The position numbers were made by a program, and so were the translations under genes. Shown piece after piece: positions 45,187 through 53,648 of a DNA stretch of 64,000 nucleotides; within the stretch, counting starts at the first letter, position 1; every line of letters starts with the position of its first letter. Source of the DNA: Bdellovibrionales bacterium. Lineage in GTDB: Bacteria > Bdellovibrionota > Bdellovibrionia > Bdellovibrionales > JAGQZY01. The notes beneath the pieces are model-generated. The model made no database searches, was not told the origin of the DNA, and saw nothing but the letters and a program-made list of their open reading frames with translations. The stretch is from positions 62,001 to 126,000 of the forward strand of contig JAIEOS010000002.1 of NCBI GenBank assembly GCA_019750295.1, in the 5' to 3' direction.

Positions 45187-45644
45187 TGGCCGATAAATCG
45201 CAGTCTCCACGGGGACTAGATCCCGAAATTCTAAAAAAAATGAAGGAGGGTGGACTTAAGCTCACCCAGTCTCGCATTAAAATTTTAGAACTTCTCGCGG
45301 AAAAAGAGACGGCGATGACGCCTTCGGAAATTTTCGCACTCCTCACAAAACGATCGAAGTCGGGAGACGTCGATCGCGTCACTGTCTATCGTATACTCGA
45401 AAAGTTTAAGGAATTGGGAGTCGTGCATACGGTGGACAGTAATAAATATGTCTACTGTCTTCATCAGGCCTGCAAACACGACAATCATTTTATTCTCATT
45501 TGTAACTCCTGCCGCCAAGTTCAAGAGGTGGGTGGAGAGTCCAAACATACCGAGGCTCTCGCTAAGTTTCTTAAAAAAGAAGAGGGCTTTAAACTCGAAA
45601 CTCAATCGATGGTTCTGAACGGGCTATGTTCCCAATGTTCTTAA
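45186..45644 (+). CDS. Fur-family transcriptional regulator, probably Zur- or PerR-like
   Basis: The 152-residue protein has the Fur-type winged helix (LKLTQSRIKILELLAEKETA, VDRVTVYRILEKFKELGVVH) and a dimerisation domain with HDNHFILICNSCRQVQEV and two CxxC pairs (CNSC and CSQC at the C-terminal end) for a structural zinc. It differs from the canonical Fur at 62980-63465, so it probably senses another metal or peroxide. Which one cannot be told from sequence alone. The ATG overlaps the dut stop. Confidence 0.85.
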   Translation: MADKSQSPRGLDPEILKKMKEGGLKLTQSRIKILELLAEKETAMTPSEIFALLTKRSKSGDVDRVTVYRILEKFKELGVVHTVDSNKYVYCLHQACKHDNHFILICNSCRQVQEVGGESKHTEALAKFLKKEEGFKLETQSMVLNGLCSQCS

Positions 45645-46360
45645 AGCGCCGACAGAATTTAATCATTGTTGGGATTATTTTAGTTCTCATGATCATTTAT
45701 TTCCTACAGCGGAAAAGCGAAGAGCCGATTTCGGAGCAAGCCTTAACTGTCGAGGAACAAGTGGTTCCCGAAACTCAAGGACAACCCCTAGGACTTAAAC
45801 CGAAAGTTGTCGAGAGCCCCTCGGCCTCAAGCCCCGTCGGCATTGTTAAAACAGAAGAACCAGAGCCCGAAGACGTGAAACGCGCCCGAACTTTAGCTAA
45901 AATGACATTGAGTTCAATGTACACGGCGCAAAAGGCTTATCACTCCGAGTTTGGACGATATACAACGGACCTGAAGATGGCGGGCTGGATGCCGGCAGAA
46001 AAAGAAATCGTTTATAAGGCGGGATTTGTTAAAGCCTATTGGGCCGATCCCGAATCCGAATTTGAGATCGACGAAGAAGATCCCCGATTTATGGACTCCG
46101 ACACCTTTGCGGGCTTTACCGTACCTAGTGAAGTTCCCAACGAGCCACCGTCATTCTACTCGGTCAGTGAAAAGGTCAAGTCATCGCGGCTCGGAGACTA
46201 TCAACAGCACTGCAAAAACGGTTGCACGGCAGGCCCCGATCACTTTGAGATACTTTTGGTGATGCCCCTTCAGGATGAGAAACACGTCGATGTTTGGCTG
46301 ATCAATAATAAAAAAGAACTCGTCCTGGTCCAAGATGGACGAAAAAATCCGACTCCCTAG
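45626..46360 (+). CDS. Membrane-anchored pilin-like protein
   Basis: The 244-residue protein has one N-terminal membrane segment (about 11-26, NLIIVGIILVLMIIYFLQ), a Pro/Glu/Val-rich spacer and then a part that resembles the N-terminal helix and loop of type IV pilin heads: LSSMYTAQKAYHSEFGRYTT. A cysteine pair (QHCKNGCT) lies near the C-terminus. The pilin leader/cleavage site is missing, so it is not a standard pilin. The start overlaps the Fur-family gene by 19 bases; a second ATG at 45635 is equally possible. Confidence 0.65.
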   Translation: MFPMFLKRRQNLIIVGIILVLMIIYFLQRKSEEPISEQALTVEEQVVPETQGQPLGLKPKVVESPSASSPVGIVKTEEPEPEDVKRARTLAKMTLSSMYTAQKAYHSEFGRYTTDLKMAGWMPAEKEIVYKAGFVKAYWADPESEFEIDEEDPRFMDSDTFAGFTVPSEVPNEPPSFYSVSEKVKSSRLGDYQQHCKNGCTAGPDHFEILLVMPLQDEKHVDVWLINNKKELVLVQDGRKNPTP

Positions 46361-46439
46361 GTTGAAGTTTTTACACGAGTGTGGCTTTCCCTTTACCAAA
46401 TATAATGCGCTGAGTAAAAGGCTCTTAACGGAGTATTGA

Positions 46440-47123
46440 ATGACGAAAATGATTCTTTCATTGGCCTTAATTTTTGGTTTAACCGCAACTTCTCACGCGC
46501 AGTTTGGACCTCCTCGCCTATCTCCCAGCCCACTCGGCGCCGCTTTTGGTGGGGCTCCTGGGTTTTCAAGTCATGGTTGTAATCCTCAATTGGATCCCCA
46601 CACTTTCGAGTGCCATACCCTCGCATTTAACGGTCAAAGCGAGTTCCCTCTCGTCGAGCTCAATACCGTGCAAGGGGAATGGTTCGCGGTGACCTACGCG
46701 ATTCGTGGCTCCAACAGTGGCGCTGGATTTTTCATGGACAAGAATCAGTTTAGACCGTCTCAGCCCGGCCGTGGAGTTTTTAATCTCACCACTCACGGAC
46801 AAGTGGGATCTATCGTTGGAAATCTTTTTATTAGCGGTAACCGCGCCACGTTTCAGAACTGGCAAGGTTCAGTGATGACATCCACTCCAGGGACATTCGT
46901 ATTTTTAGATTCCGCGACGATCCAGTTCAATGCCATTGATCATATGGGGATCCAGCACGCGTTCCAATGCCGTGATTTTATTCGTCGAGGGAACCATCAT
47001 TTGACCTGTCGTTGGTTAGTTTTGCGCCAGGGCCAATGGGACTTCGTTGGATATTTTGGATTTCTCCAAGCTCATGTTTGGGAACAGTTCGCCGCTGGGC
47101 GGGCGGGTCGCGGACGTCATTAG
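46440..47123 (+). CDS. Secreted protein of unknown function
   Basis: A signal peptide (first 20 residues, ending TSHAQFG) is followed by a proline/glycine-rich stretch and about 170 residues of likely beta structure. Cysteines at CNPQLDPHTFEC and in FQCRDFIRRGNHHLTCRW suggest two disulfides, which fits an exported protein. No known domain is recognised. The stop overlaps that of the convergent Yip1-like gene by four bases. Confidence 0.7.
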   Translation: MTKMILSLALIFGLTATSHAQFGPPRLSPSPLGAAFGGAPGFSSHGCNPQLDPHTFECHTLAFNGQSEFPLVELNTVQGEWFAVTYAIRGSNSGAGFFMDKNQFRPSQPGRGVFNLTTHGQVGSIVGNLFISGNRATFQNWQGSVMTSTPGTFVFLDSATIQFNAIDHMGIQHAFQCRDFIRRGNHHLTCRWLVLRQGQWDFVGYFGFLQAHVWEQFAAGRAGRGRH

Positions 47124-47728
47124 TCGTTAAGAGATTCCTGAATCTCACTTTCGAGCTCGTCTAAACTCTTTGGACGTAGCTCTCCGGATTGAAGAAAAAT
47201 AAAATTATAAATCCAGAATAAAAAACAGAGGAAAAAGGAAACGCTCACCGCCGTGAGTACCATTTTCTTTTCTATTTTTAAATTCTCCGTAAGCCCAATC
47301 GTCAGTAGCACACAGCTTAAAATCAGGCCGAAGATAAATAGCGGCGGGTAGTAAATGGATGCGATGAAGAATAAAGAGCCCGGGAGATAGGCAAAAAAGA
47401 AGATGCTCACAATATGCAAAAAAGGAAAAACCTTCTGCAGCCAGAACTGAAGCACATAATAGGTAAAAAGACTGACGAGTAAGAGCATCACGCACCCAAA
47501 GATAGGGGTGATAATCACGTTGGCGAGAAATCCTAACCAACTTAGACTGTAAAACGATCTGAGAATTCCCACGATCAGATTCAGAGCGAAGAGAGTGATC
47601 ACCATGATCTCAATATCGATCTGTGGTGCGGTTTTTATCTCTTGAATCGGGTGGGAGAAGTATTTCGGAAGATAGTCTTTAAGGAAGTTAATGTCTTTGC
47701 GGAGGCTCTCTTTTGAGATTTCAAACAT
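47120..47728 (-). CDS. Yip1-like integral membrane protein
   Basis: The 202-residue protein has a soluble N-terminal part (about 1-40) and five membrane segments (for example IMVITLFALNLIVGILRSF, ANVIITPIFGCVMLLLVSLF and FFFAYLPGSLFFIAS). The FAYLP pattern is common in bacterial Yip1-domain proteins, whose function is unknown. It is convergent with the secreted protein gene and is 21 bases downstream of the gene at 47750-48370 on the same strand. Confidence 0.7.
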   Translation of the reverse strand: MFEISKESLRKDINFLKDYLPKYFSHPIQEIKTAPQIDIEIMVITLFALNLIVGILRSFYSLSWLGFLANVIITPIFGCVMLLLVSLFTYYVLQFWLQKVFPFLHIVSIFFFAYLPGSLFFIASIYYPPLFIFGLILSCVLLTIGLTENLKIEKKMVLTAVSVSFFLCFLFWIYNFIFLQSGELRPKSLDELESEIQESLND

Positions 47729-47749
47729 GGAGCTCCCCCTTTGGTCAGA

Positions 47750-48370
47750 TTATAGATGGTAATTAAGACGGACCGCAAGGTCGATCACGTTTTTGCCATC
47801 CTCTTGATCCCGTAATGAACGGTGGTAGGAAACATCGCCGGCAATACTCATGCTTGAGGTGATTCGTCGCTCAAGTCCGATCAAAAACATAAAGTTGGGA
47901 GTGTTGTACTGGACGCGGTTGCCATTAGAGTCTTGTGCATCGAGGAAGCGAGTGGAAAGGCCCGCGCCCAAGTTGAGCAGGGCAAAGTTCATGGGTTCTT
48001 TGTGAGCGATACGAGCCTCAAACTGATGGAGAGAGACTTCATTTTGCGAAACGTTTTGATTCTTAAAGAATTTAGCAAGACCCTCTACGTAGAGCTGTTG
48101 GGCGATCAAGGGTACGGCTAGACCTAACATTAACCCCTGGCTATTCACAGTTCCTAGGTTGTTCAGTCGGTAGCTGCTGCTGTTGTTCACCCCACCTAAC
48201 ATCACGTGAAAGTGCTCCTGGGGGAGAGTCGTGGAAACCTGAGTCCTGAGCTGGTCGCTGCGCTCCCGGGAGAGACGGTTTACGATTTGTTCATAACTTT
48301 CGTACTGTTTCTCAGCAGCAAGCGATGAAAACGACGAAAAAAGAAGTACACTGATAAATATAGATTTCAT
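47750..48370 (-). CDS. Outer membrane beta-barrel-like protein
   Basis: The 206-residue protein has a signal peptide (ending SSLAAEKQ), a short helical region and about eight amphipathic strands (such as FHVMLGGVNNSSSYRL, FALLNLGAGLSTRFL, FMFLIGLERRITS), ending in VIDLAVRLNYHL. The ending lacks the terminal aromatic residue of many barrel proteins. It may be a small outer membrane barrel; no family name is clear. Confidence 0.65.
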   Translation of the reverse strand: MKSIFISVLLFSSFSSLAAEKQYESYEQIVNRLSRERSDQLRTQVSTTLPQEHFHVMLGGVNNSSSYRLNNLGTVNSQGLMLGLAVPLIAQQLYVEGLAKFFKNQNVSQNEVSLHQFEARIAHKEPMNFALLNLGAGLSTRFLDAQDSNGNRVQYNTPNFMFLIGLERRITSSMSIAGDVSYHRSLRDQEDGKNVIDLAVRLNYHL

Positions 48371-48444
48371 GCTCTTATGTTAACAACCTTGGTGGGCGAT
48401 TCCCATCGAAAATGGCATGAGACTGTCTAGAGGTAGAGTCGAGT

Positions 48445-48858
48445 ATGGCGAAGAGAAAAGAAGTGTATTGTGGGTTTTGTCGGTTGCCCCATAAGGTCTA
48501 CACGCAAAAGCATATCTCGTGGCTCGAGGTCGGGGGTTTTGCGCTCCTCTCGGGGATTGTCTCTTTCTTGGTGTGGCGTGAGTTCCATCCCGCAAGCCTG
48601 ACTATTTTTATCGTTGGGTCATTGTGGGCCGAGTTTGTCATCCGATATCGCTGGCGCCAGTCCGTGAAATGTAAAAACTGCGGCTTCGACCCGATCGTTT
48701 ATAAACGAAGCCCAGCACAAGCGGCGGATCTCGTGCAGGCCTTTCTCGACAATCGCAAAGTGGACCCGTCGTTTCTGTTAAAGCCTCAGCCCAAACTTCC
48801 CCCTCCGCGCAAGGCCTCCTCCCAAGACAAGGGCCGCCGTTTTGACGCCCGCTATTAG
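48445..48858 (+). CDS. Zinc-ribbon membrane protein of unknown function
   Basis: This 137-residue protein starts with YCGFCRLPHKVY (CxxC), has two membrane segments (about 26-60, VGGFALLSGIVSFLVW and SLTIFIVGSLWAEFVI), and then CKNCGF (CxxC), which likely completes one zinc site. A basic, proline-rich tail follows. The layout suggests a small membrane protein with cytoplasmic zinc ribbons. It is divergent from the barrel-like gene. A perfect hairpin starts 32 bases after its stop. Confidence 0.7.
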   Translation: MAKRKEVYCGFCRLPHKVYTQKHISWLEVGGFALLSGIVSFLVWREFHPASLTIFIVGSLWAEFVIRYRWRQSVKCKNCGFDPIVYKRSPAQAADLVQAFLDNRKVDPSFLLKPQPKLPPPRKASSQDKGRRFDARY

Positions 48859-48890
48859 GAAAAGGAAAAGGGACGTCGGTAAGGGTTCGT

Positions 48891-48963
48891 CGTTCAAGTC
48901 CCAGACGCAAAAAGTCGTAAAGCAATTGGTGCTTTACGACTTTTTGCGTCTGGGACTTGAACG
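48891..48963. repeat. Perfect 34-bp palindrome without core
   Basis: Arms at 48891-48924 and 48930-48963 are perfectly complementary, with a 5-base loop (ATTGG). The right arm reads GCTTTACGACTTTTTGCG. The 54-bp core of the other three hairpins is absent. The palindrome starts 32 bases after the zinc-ribbon gene and ends 38 bases before mutL, so it separates the two transcription units. Confidence 0.93.
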
Positions 48964-49001
48964 GCGTACCTTTTAAGACGCGGATCACCTATAACGGGGG
49001 A

Positions 49002-50849
49002 ATGGAAATCAAGATCTTAGACCCTCAAGTGATCGATCAGATTGCCGCCGGAGAAGTGGTGGAAAGGCCTTCGCATCTCGTGAAGGAGTTGATCGAAAAC
49101 AGTCTTGATGCCGGTGCCACCAAAGTCGAAGTGGAAGTGGATCAGGGTGGTAAAAAAGTTAAGATTATTGATAACGGGAAAGGGATCTATAAGGGCGATC
49201 TTCCTTTAGTTTGCGCTCGGCATGCGACCAGTAAAATTTCGGAGCTCGATGATTTGTGGAAGCTCTCAACCTATGGTTTTCGCGGTGAGGCCTTGGCCAG
49301 TATCGCTTCCGTCAGCCGCTTAAAGATCACCTCTCGCCGTCGTGGCGAAAGCACCGCCTATAGCTACATCAATAATTTTGGAACTTCGAGCGAGGCCATG
49401 ATCAGCGGTGGGGACGAAGGCACAACTATCGAGATTGATGAGCTGTTTGCCAACGTTCCGGCCCGTCTCAAATTTTTAAAGTCCGATTCGGCCGAAGTGG
49501 TCCAAATAAAAAACGTAGTGAAGGCGCAAGCTTTATCCTATCCGCAGGTCGACTTTAAGTTGCGGGTGAAGAATGAAGTCGTGTTTTTTTATAAAAAGAC
49601 CGACTCGCTTTTAAAACGCGCCCAAGATATTTTTGATTCTAACGATCTCTTCACGACGTCCAATGACTACCAAGGTTACAAAGTTGAAGTTGTTTATTCC
49701 AGTCCCAATACCACGGCCAAGGTGAATAAAAATCTTTGGTGTTTTGTGCAGAATCGCTGGGTGCAGGATCGCACAATGATGGCCGCGGTGATGGAAGCCT
49801 ATCGGAATCTTCTCATGCACGGGGAGTACCCTTACGCATTGATCAAGGTGCAGGTGCCGCCGGAAGATGTCGATGTGAATATTCATCCGACGAAGTCGCA
49901 AGTGAAGTTTAAGGACAACTCCTTTATTTTTAAAATTGTTCAAAGCACCTTGTGTGCATCCTTGGAGACCGCTCCTTGGATCGAAAAGATGGGAGTGGCC
50001 GAGAGGCAAGCCAACAGCGAGTCCTTTCGGTTAGAAATCGGTCCTGAACCTATGAACACGTCCTTCGCCTCTCAAGAGTTTGAGCGAGTCCAGTATGCCA
50101 AGCGACACATTCCCACGGAACAGTCCGAGTTTCCGAAGATTTCTGATCTTCGAGCCCTAGCTCAGGCGCGCGAGACAGCGCCGGTGGGAGCGATGAGTTT
50201 GAGTGAGACGCCTTCGACCATGGGAAGCTGGAGCGAATCGACTCCGGTGGAAACGCGGGAAAGTTTTTGGTCTCGTCTGCAAGTATTGGGGCAAGCTCAT
50301 CTCACCTATATTTTGGCCGAAGGTTCGCAAGCCTTATACATGGTGGATCAGCACGCGGCTCACGAGCGTGTGCTTTTCGAAAAGCTCATGGAGCAGTGGA
50401 AAAATAAGCAGTTCGAAATTCAGAATTATCTTTTACCCTTATCCATCGAAATGGAGCCCGATCAGTTGGAGCTTATTATGGCTCTTAAAAATGATTTCTC
50501 AGATTTAGGATTAGAGATTGAACAGGGCGGCCCCCAAACCCTTTTGGTCACGGCGGCCTTAAATTTTATTACGGAAAAAGCCATCAGTAAAAGTTTACTC
50601 AAAATGGCCGAGGATTTACGTTTGAAGGGCGGGAGCTTCTCGTTTCAAGCGCAAGTGGGTGATCTGTTTGCCACGATGGCCTGCCATACTGCCGTACGCG
50701 CCGGTCAGCCGATGTCCCGCGAGCAGATGGTGTCTTTACTTGAGCAAATGGATGACTTCGCGCTTTCGAGCTATTGTCCTCATGGACGTAACGTTTATGT
50801 GGAGATGAGTTACGGAAGTATCGAAAAAAATTTCGGAAGAAAACTTTAA
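49002..50849 (+). CDS. mutL: DNA mismatch repair protein MutL with endonuclease motif
   Basis: MutL couples MutS mismatch recognition to strand cutting. The 615-residue protein has the N-terminal GHKL ATPase (QIAAGEVVERPSHLVKELIE, DNGKGI, TYGFRGEALASI) and a C-terminal dimerisation domain. The latter contains the metal endonuclease motif DQHA(x)2E(x)4E, with D449 first (VDQHAAHERVLFEKL). It therefore nicks DNA itself, and a MutH partner is unlikely to be needed. The ATG at 49002 follows a GGGGG run. Its stop overlaps the miaA start by one base (TAATG). Confidence 0.96.
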   Translation: MEIKILDPQVIDQIAAGEVVERPSHLVKELIENSLDAGATKVEVEVDQGGKKVKIIDNGKGIYKGDLPLVCARHATSKISELDDLWKLSTYGFRGEALASIASVSRLKITSRRRGESTAYSYINNFGTSSEAMISGGDEGTTIEIDELFANVPARLKFLKSDSAEVVQIKNVVKAQALSYPQVDFKLRVKNEVVFFYKKTDSLLKRAQDIFDSNDLFTTSNDYQGYKVEVVYSSPNTTAKVNKNLWCFVQNRWVQDRTMMAAVMEAYRNLLMHGEYPYALIKVQVPPEDVDVNIHPTKSQVKFKDNSFIFKIVQSTLCASLETAPWIEKMGVAERQANSESFRLEIGPEPMNTSFASQEFERVQYAKRHIPTEQSEFPKISDLRALAQARETAPVGAMSLSETPSTMGSWSESTPVETRESFWSRLQVLGQAHLTYILAEGSQALYMVDQHAAHERVLFEKLMEQWKNKQFEIQNYLLPLSIEMEPDQLELIMALKNDFSDLGLEIEQGGPQTLLVTAALNFITEKAISKSLLKMAEDLRLKGGSFSFQAQVGDLFATMACHTAVRAGQPMSREQMVSLLEQMDDFALSSYCPHGRNVYVEMSYGSIEKNFGRKL

Positions 50850-51751
50850 TGAAAAAGATCGTGCTTGTGTTGGGTCCTACGGCCTCTGGAAAATCCAGTT
50901 TAGCTTTGCAGATCGCCCAGGAGACAGTGTCTCCGATTGTCAACGCCGACAGTATTCAAATCTATAAAGGCCTTGAGATCGGTTCTTCGGCGCCCACGGT
51001 TCAAGATCAAGCGCAAGTTCCTCACTTTTTGTATGGCTTCGTTGAAAAAGGCATCACATATACGGCGGCCCATTACTTGCGAGCGGTGAGAGAACTCTTT
51101 GAGTCCCATCCTCAGCAATTGCAGTGGATTCTTTGCGGGGGGAGCGGTTTTTATCTTCAAGCGATTTTGAAGGGGATGGTGCCGGTTTCGGAGGCCTCCC
51201 CGGAAATCAAAAGCACCGTGGAGAAGTTCATCTCTGATCAAGGATGGGAGGCCGCTCATCGACTAGTGGTGGAAACTCACGGAGATAAAATTCATTTTAA
51301 TGATCACTACCGCATTCAAAGAGCTTTAGAGGTGCGTGAGGTCCGTAAGCAAAATCCAGCGCCGCAAGTTTCAGAGGACCTTGAAAGCCCACTTAAGGAT
51401 TTCAAAACTTTTAAAATCGGATTGCGTGCGGATAAAGAAGTCCTGCGCCCGCGGGTCGTGAAACGAATTGAAGGGATGATTCGGCAAGGATTTATCGAAG
51501 AGGTTCAAAGTCTAATTCAAGAAGGGTTCACGGACTGGGCTCCCATGCAAAGTATTGGATATTTTGAAGTCATGGAGCATTTAGCAGGACGTATCTCCAG
51601 AGACGAACTTGTTGAAAAAATCACCATCTCGACCATGCAGCTCATTAAAAAACAGATGACCTGGTTTAAGCGCGATCCAGACATCCAGTGGTTTACGCTC
51701 GGGGAAGAGGCGAAGGCGTTGTCCATTGCTAAAACCTGGCTCTTGCCTTGA
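50849..51751 (+). CDS. miaA: tRNA dimethylallyltransferase MiaA
   Basis: MiaA adds a dimethylallyl group to A37 of tRNAs that read codons starting with U, such as the Leu(CAA) tRNA in this window. The 300-residue protein has the P-loop GPTASGKSS at about residues 7-15, then SIQIYKGLEIGS, WILCGGSGFYLQAIL and GFTDWAPMQSIGYFEV. It lies between mutL and yicC in one strand-consistent run. Confidence 0.96.
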   Translation: MKKIVLVLGPTASGKSSLALQIAQETVSPIVNADSIQIYKGLEIGSSAPTVQDQAQVPHFLYGFVEKGITYTAAHYLRAVRELFESHPQQLQWILCGGSGFYLQAILKGMVPVSEASPEIKSTVEKFISDQGWEAAHRLVVETHGDKIHFNDHYRIQRALEVREVRKQNPAPQVSEDLESPLKDFKTFKIGLRADKEVLRPRVVKRIEGMIRQGFIEEVQSLIQEGFTDWAPMQSIGYFEVMEHLAGRISRDELVEKITISTMQLIKKQMTWFKRDPDIQWFTLGEEAKALSIAKTWLLP

Positions 51752-51782
51752 CTCTGTTTTGCCTTAATACCAATATACTAAA

Positions 51783-52670
51783 ATGTATAGCATGACAGGT
51801 TTCGGTCACACTCAAGTGAAAATCGGTGGTGTCCAGATTGATATCACGATTAAGACCGTGAACAGTCGTTATCTCGACGTAAAACCGCATCTTCCTAAAA
51901 AATATTTATCCATCGAAAACGAAATCGTAAAAATCACTAAAGAGTTCTTTCGTCGTGGCAGTTGCGACATTTACATTCAGCGTGCGGAAACTCACTCCCA
52001 AGATAGTCTGGAAATTTTTTTCCAAATGAGTGTGGCCGAGGACTGGATGAAGCAGATGCGTGCCGCTCTTAAGCAACTTAAAGTGGATGCACCCATCACC
52101 GTGCAAGATGTGCTTTCGATTCCGAGTTTTGTTCAAGTGAAAGAAAACAACGCCATCTCGCCTCAAGAAAAAAAGGCCTTTTTTAAGGAATTTAAAAAAG
52201 CGGTCGAACTTTGCGCGGAAGAACGTTTGCGCGAAGGGAAGCAACTTATTAAACAATGCTTGCACTACGTTGACACCCTCTCGGAGCTCTCTCAAAAAAT
52301 GCAAAGCATGCGCGGAGAGTTTACGGCGAGTGCTAAAGAAAATCTCGAGAGCCGATTGCAGACAGTGTTAAGCTCTAAGGGGATCACTTTAGATTCGGGG
52401 CGATTGATGCAAGAAGTAGCCATTCTGATTGAGCGCACAGATATTGAAGAAGAGTTAGTGCGACTTCAAGAGCACATCATTCACGTCAAAAAACTTCTTC
52501 AGGAAAAAAAAGAAAGTATCGGAAAAAAACTCGATTTTTATGCGCAAGAGCTTTTGCGTGAAGTGAACACCATGGGCTCTAAGTGCTCCTCAGCAAAAAT
52601 TACGGAACTTGTGGTTTCGGCAAAAAACACCATCGAACAATTGCGAGAGCAGATACAGAATTTAGAATGA
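51783..52670 (+). CDS. yicC: YicC family endoribonuclease
   Basis: YicC-type proteins are RNA-cutting enzymes involved in small-RNA and mRNA turnover. The 295 residues start MYSMTGFGHTQVKIGGVQID with the YicC_N domain and end with the DUF1732 domain (IEEELVRLQEHIIHVKKLLQ, KLDFYAQELLREVNTMGSK). The full family length is present. The stop overlaps the gmk start (ATGA, 52667-52670); the yicC-gmk-rpoZ order is widespread. Confidence 0.95.
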   Translation: MYSMTGFGHTQVKIGGVQIDITIKTVNSRYLDVKPHLPKKYLSIENEIVKITKEFFRRGSCDIYIQRAETHSQDSLEIFFQMSVAEDWMKQMRAALKQLKVDAPITVQDVLSIPSFVQVKENNAISPQEKKAFFKEFKKAVELCAEERLREGKQLIKQCLHYVDTLSELSQKMQSMRGEFTASAKENLESRLQTVLSSKGITLDSGRLMQEVAILIERTDIEEELVRLQEHIIHVKKLLQEKKESIGKKLDFYAQELLREVNTMGSKCSSAKITELVVSAKNTIEQLREQIQNLE

Positions 52671-53233
52671 AGAAAACGAAGATGATCATCATTTCGGCGC
52701 CCAGTGGGGCTGGTAAATCCAGCTTTCTCGATCGCATATTGCGAGAGGTTCCGGTTCTTCTCGATACGGTCACCTATACCACTCGCGAAATGCGCTCCGG
52801 GGAGAGCGAAGGCAATCCCTACCACTTCGTGACGAGGGAGCGCTTCCACGAGCTGGTCCGCGAGGGCTTTTTCGTCGAGTGGGCCCCCGTCCATGACAAC
52901 TTTTATGGCACCCCGCTTCATCAGATCGAAGAGGGCATGGCCGCGGGCCGGGTTGTCATCATGGATGTGGACGTCAAAGGGGCGGAGACCTTTAAAAGCA
53001 AATACCCTAAAGTTTCGGCCTCTATTTTTATCCTTCCCCCTTCTGTGGAGGAGCTTAAAAAGCGAATATTAGGCCGAGATAAGAAGCCTCCCGCCGACCT
53101 GGAAACTCGACTCCAGAACGTTCAGATCGAGATGAACCACGCCGGAAAGTTCGATTATCAGGTCATCAATGACAACTTTGAGGCCTCTTACGCCGAATTC
53201 AAGCAGATCATTCTCAAGCTCATTGAGGGCTAA
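52667..53233 (+). CDS. gmk: Guanylate kinase
   Basis: Gmk phosphorylates GMP to GDP and also removes it from the (p)ppGpp pathway. The 188-residue protein has the P-loop SAPSGAGKSS at 10-19, the GMP-binding TYTTREMRSGESEGNPYHFV, and the lid region KDKKPPADLETRLQN-like segment (here RDKKPPADLETRLQN). I choose the ATG at 52667, which overlaps the yicC stop; the frame is open further upstream within yicC. It feeds guanine nucleotides to the rsh product two genes downstream. Confidence 0.96.
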   Translation: MKKTKMIIISAPSGAGKSSFLDRILREVPVLLDTVTYTTREMRSGESEGNPYHFVTRERFHELVREGFFVEWAPVHDNFYGTPLHQIEEGMAAGRVVIMDVDVKGAETFKSKYPKVSASIFILPPSVEELKKRILGRDKKPPADLETRLQNVQIEMNHAGKFDYQVINDNFEASYAEFKQIILKLIEG

Positions 53234-53318
53234 GACCTTAAAAAACAGGGTATTTTAAAGTTTTTAGTCCACTTTAGAGGGCATTTGCGCTAGTTTGATG
53301 CGTCGGAGGAATTGAATT

Positions 53319-53567
53319 ATGGCTCGAGTCACCGTTGAAGATTGCCTGGAAAGATTAAATAATCGTTTCGCTTTGGTGTTGCTTGTATCGAAAAGAGCGA
53401 AGCAAATTCTTAAAGGTAGCGAACCTGTCGTTAGCCGCAAAGAGAACAAGTATGTTGTCACGGCTTTGCGCGAAGTTGCTGAAGGTCTAGTTCGATATGA
53501 CGTGGATCCCAGCGTATTTTCTCAAGATATCGAAGCCGATCTTAATAAGAAGAAGCTCGATTCCTAA
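53319..53567 (+). CDS. rpoZ: RNA polymerase omega subunit
   Basis: Omega helps fold and stabilise the beta-prime subunit and contributes to ppGpp binding. The 82-residue protein has the standard N-terminal region (MARVTVEDCLERLNNRFALV) and NKYVVTALREVAEGLV. A GGAGG site precedes the ATG. The gene lies between gmk and rsh, which makes sense for ppGpp control. A hairpin follows it. Confidence 0.94.
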   Translation: MARVTVEDCLERLNNRFALVLLVSKRAKQILKGSEPVVSRKENKYVVTALREVAEGLVRYDVDPSVFSQDIEADLNKKKLDS

Positions 53568-53581
53568 ACAAAGACACACGT

Positions 53582-53612
53582 CAAAGGTGTGTAGATCACA
53601 CCTTTGTTTGAC
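53582..53612 (+). terminator. Terminator-like hairpin after rpoZ
   Basis: CAAAGGTGTG (53582-53591) and CACACCTTTG (53597-53606) pair perfectly over five bases and are followed by TTTG. CGTCAAA before and TTTGACG after allow an alternative longer stem. The T run is short, so read-through to rsh is possible. Confidence 0.5.
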
Positions 53613-53648
53613 GGTGGGCCTGGCTCTCTCTAAAATCGAAGTTTACCT

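Noticed and set aside
48884-48910. Resemblance of the palindrome's left edge to a tRNA T-arm (TTCAAGTCC)
   Set aside because: No acceptor stem or anticodon stem can be built around it; the similarity is short.
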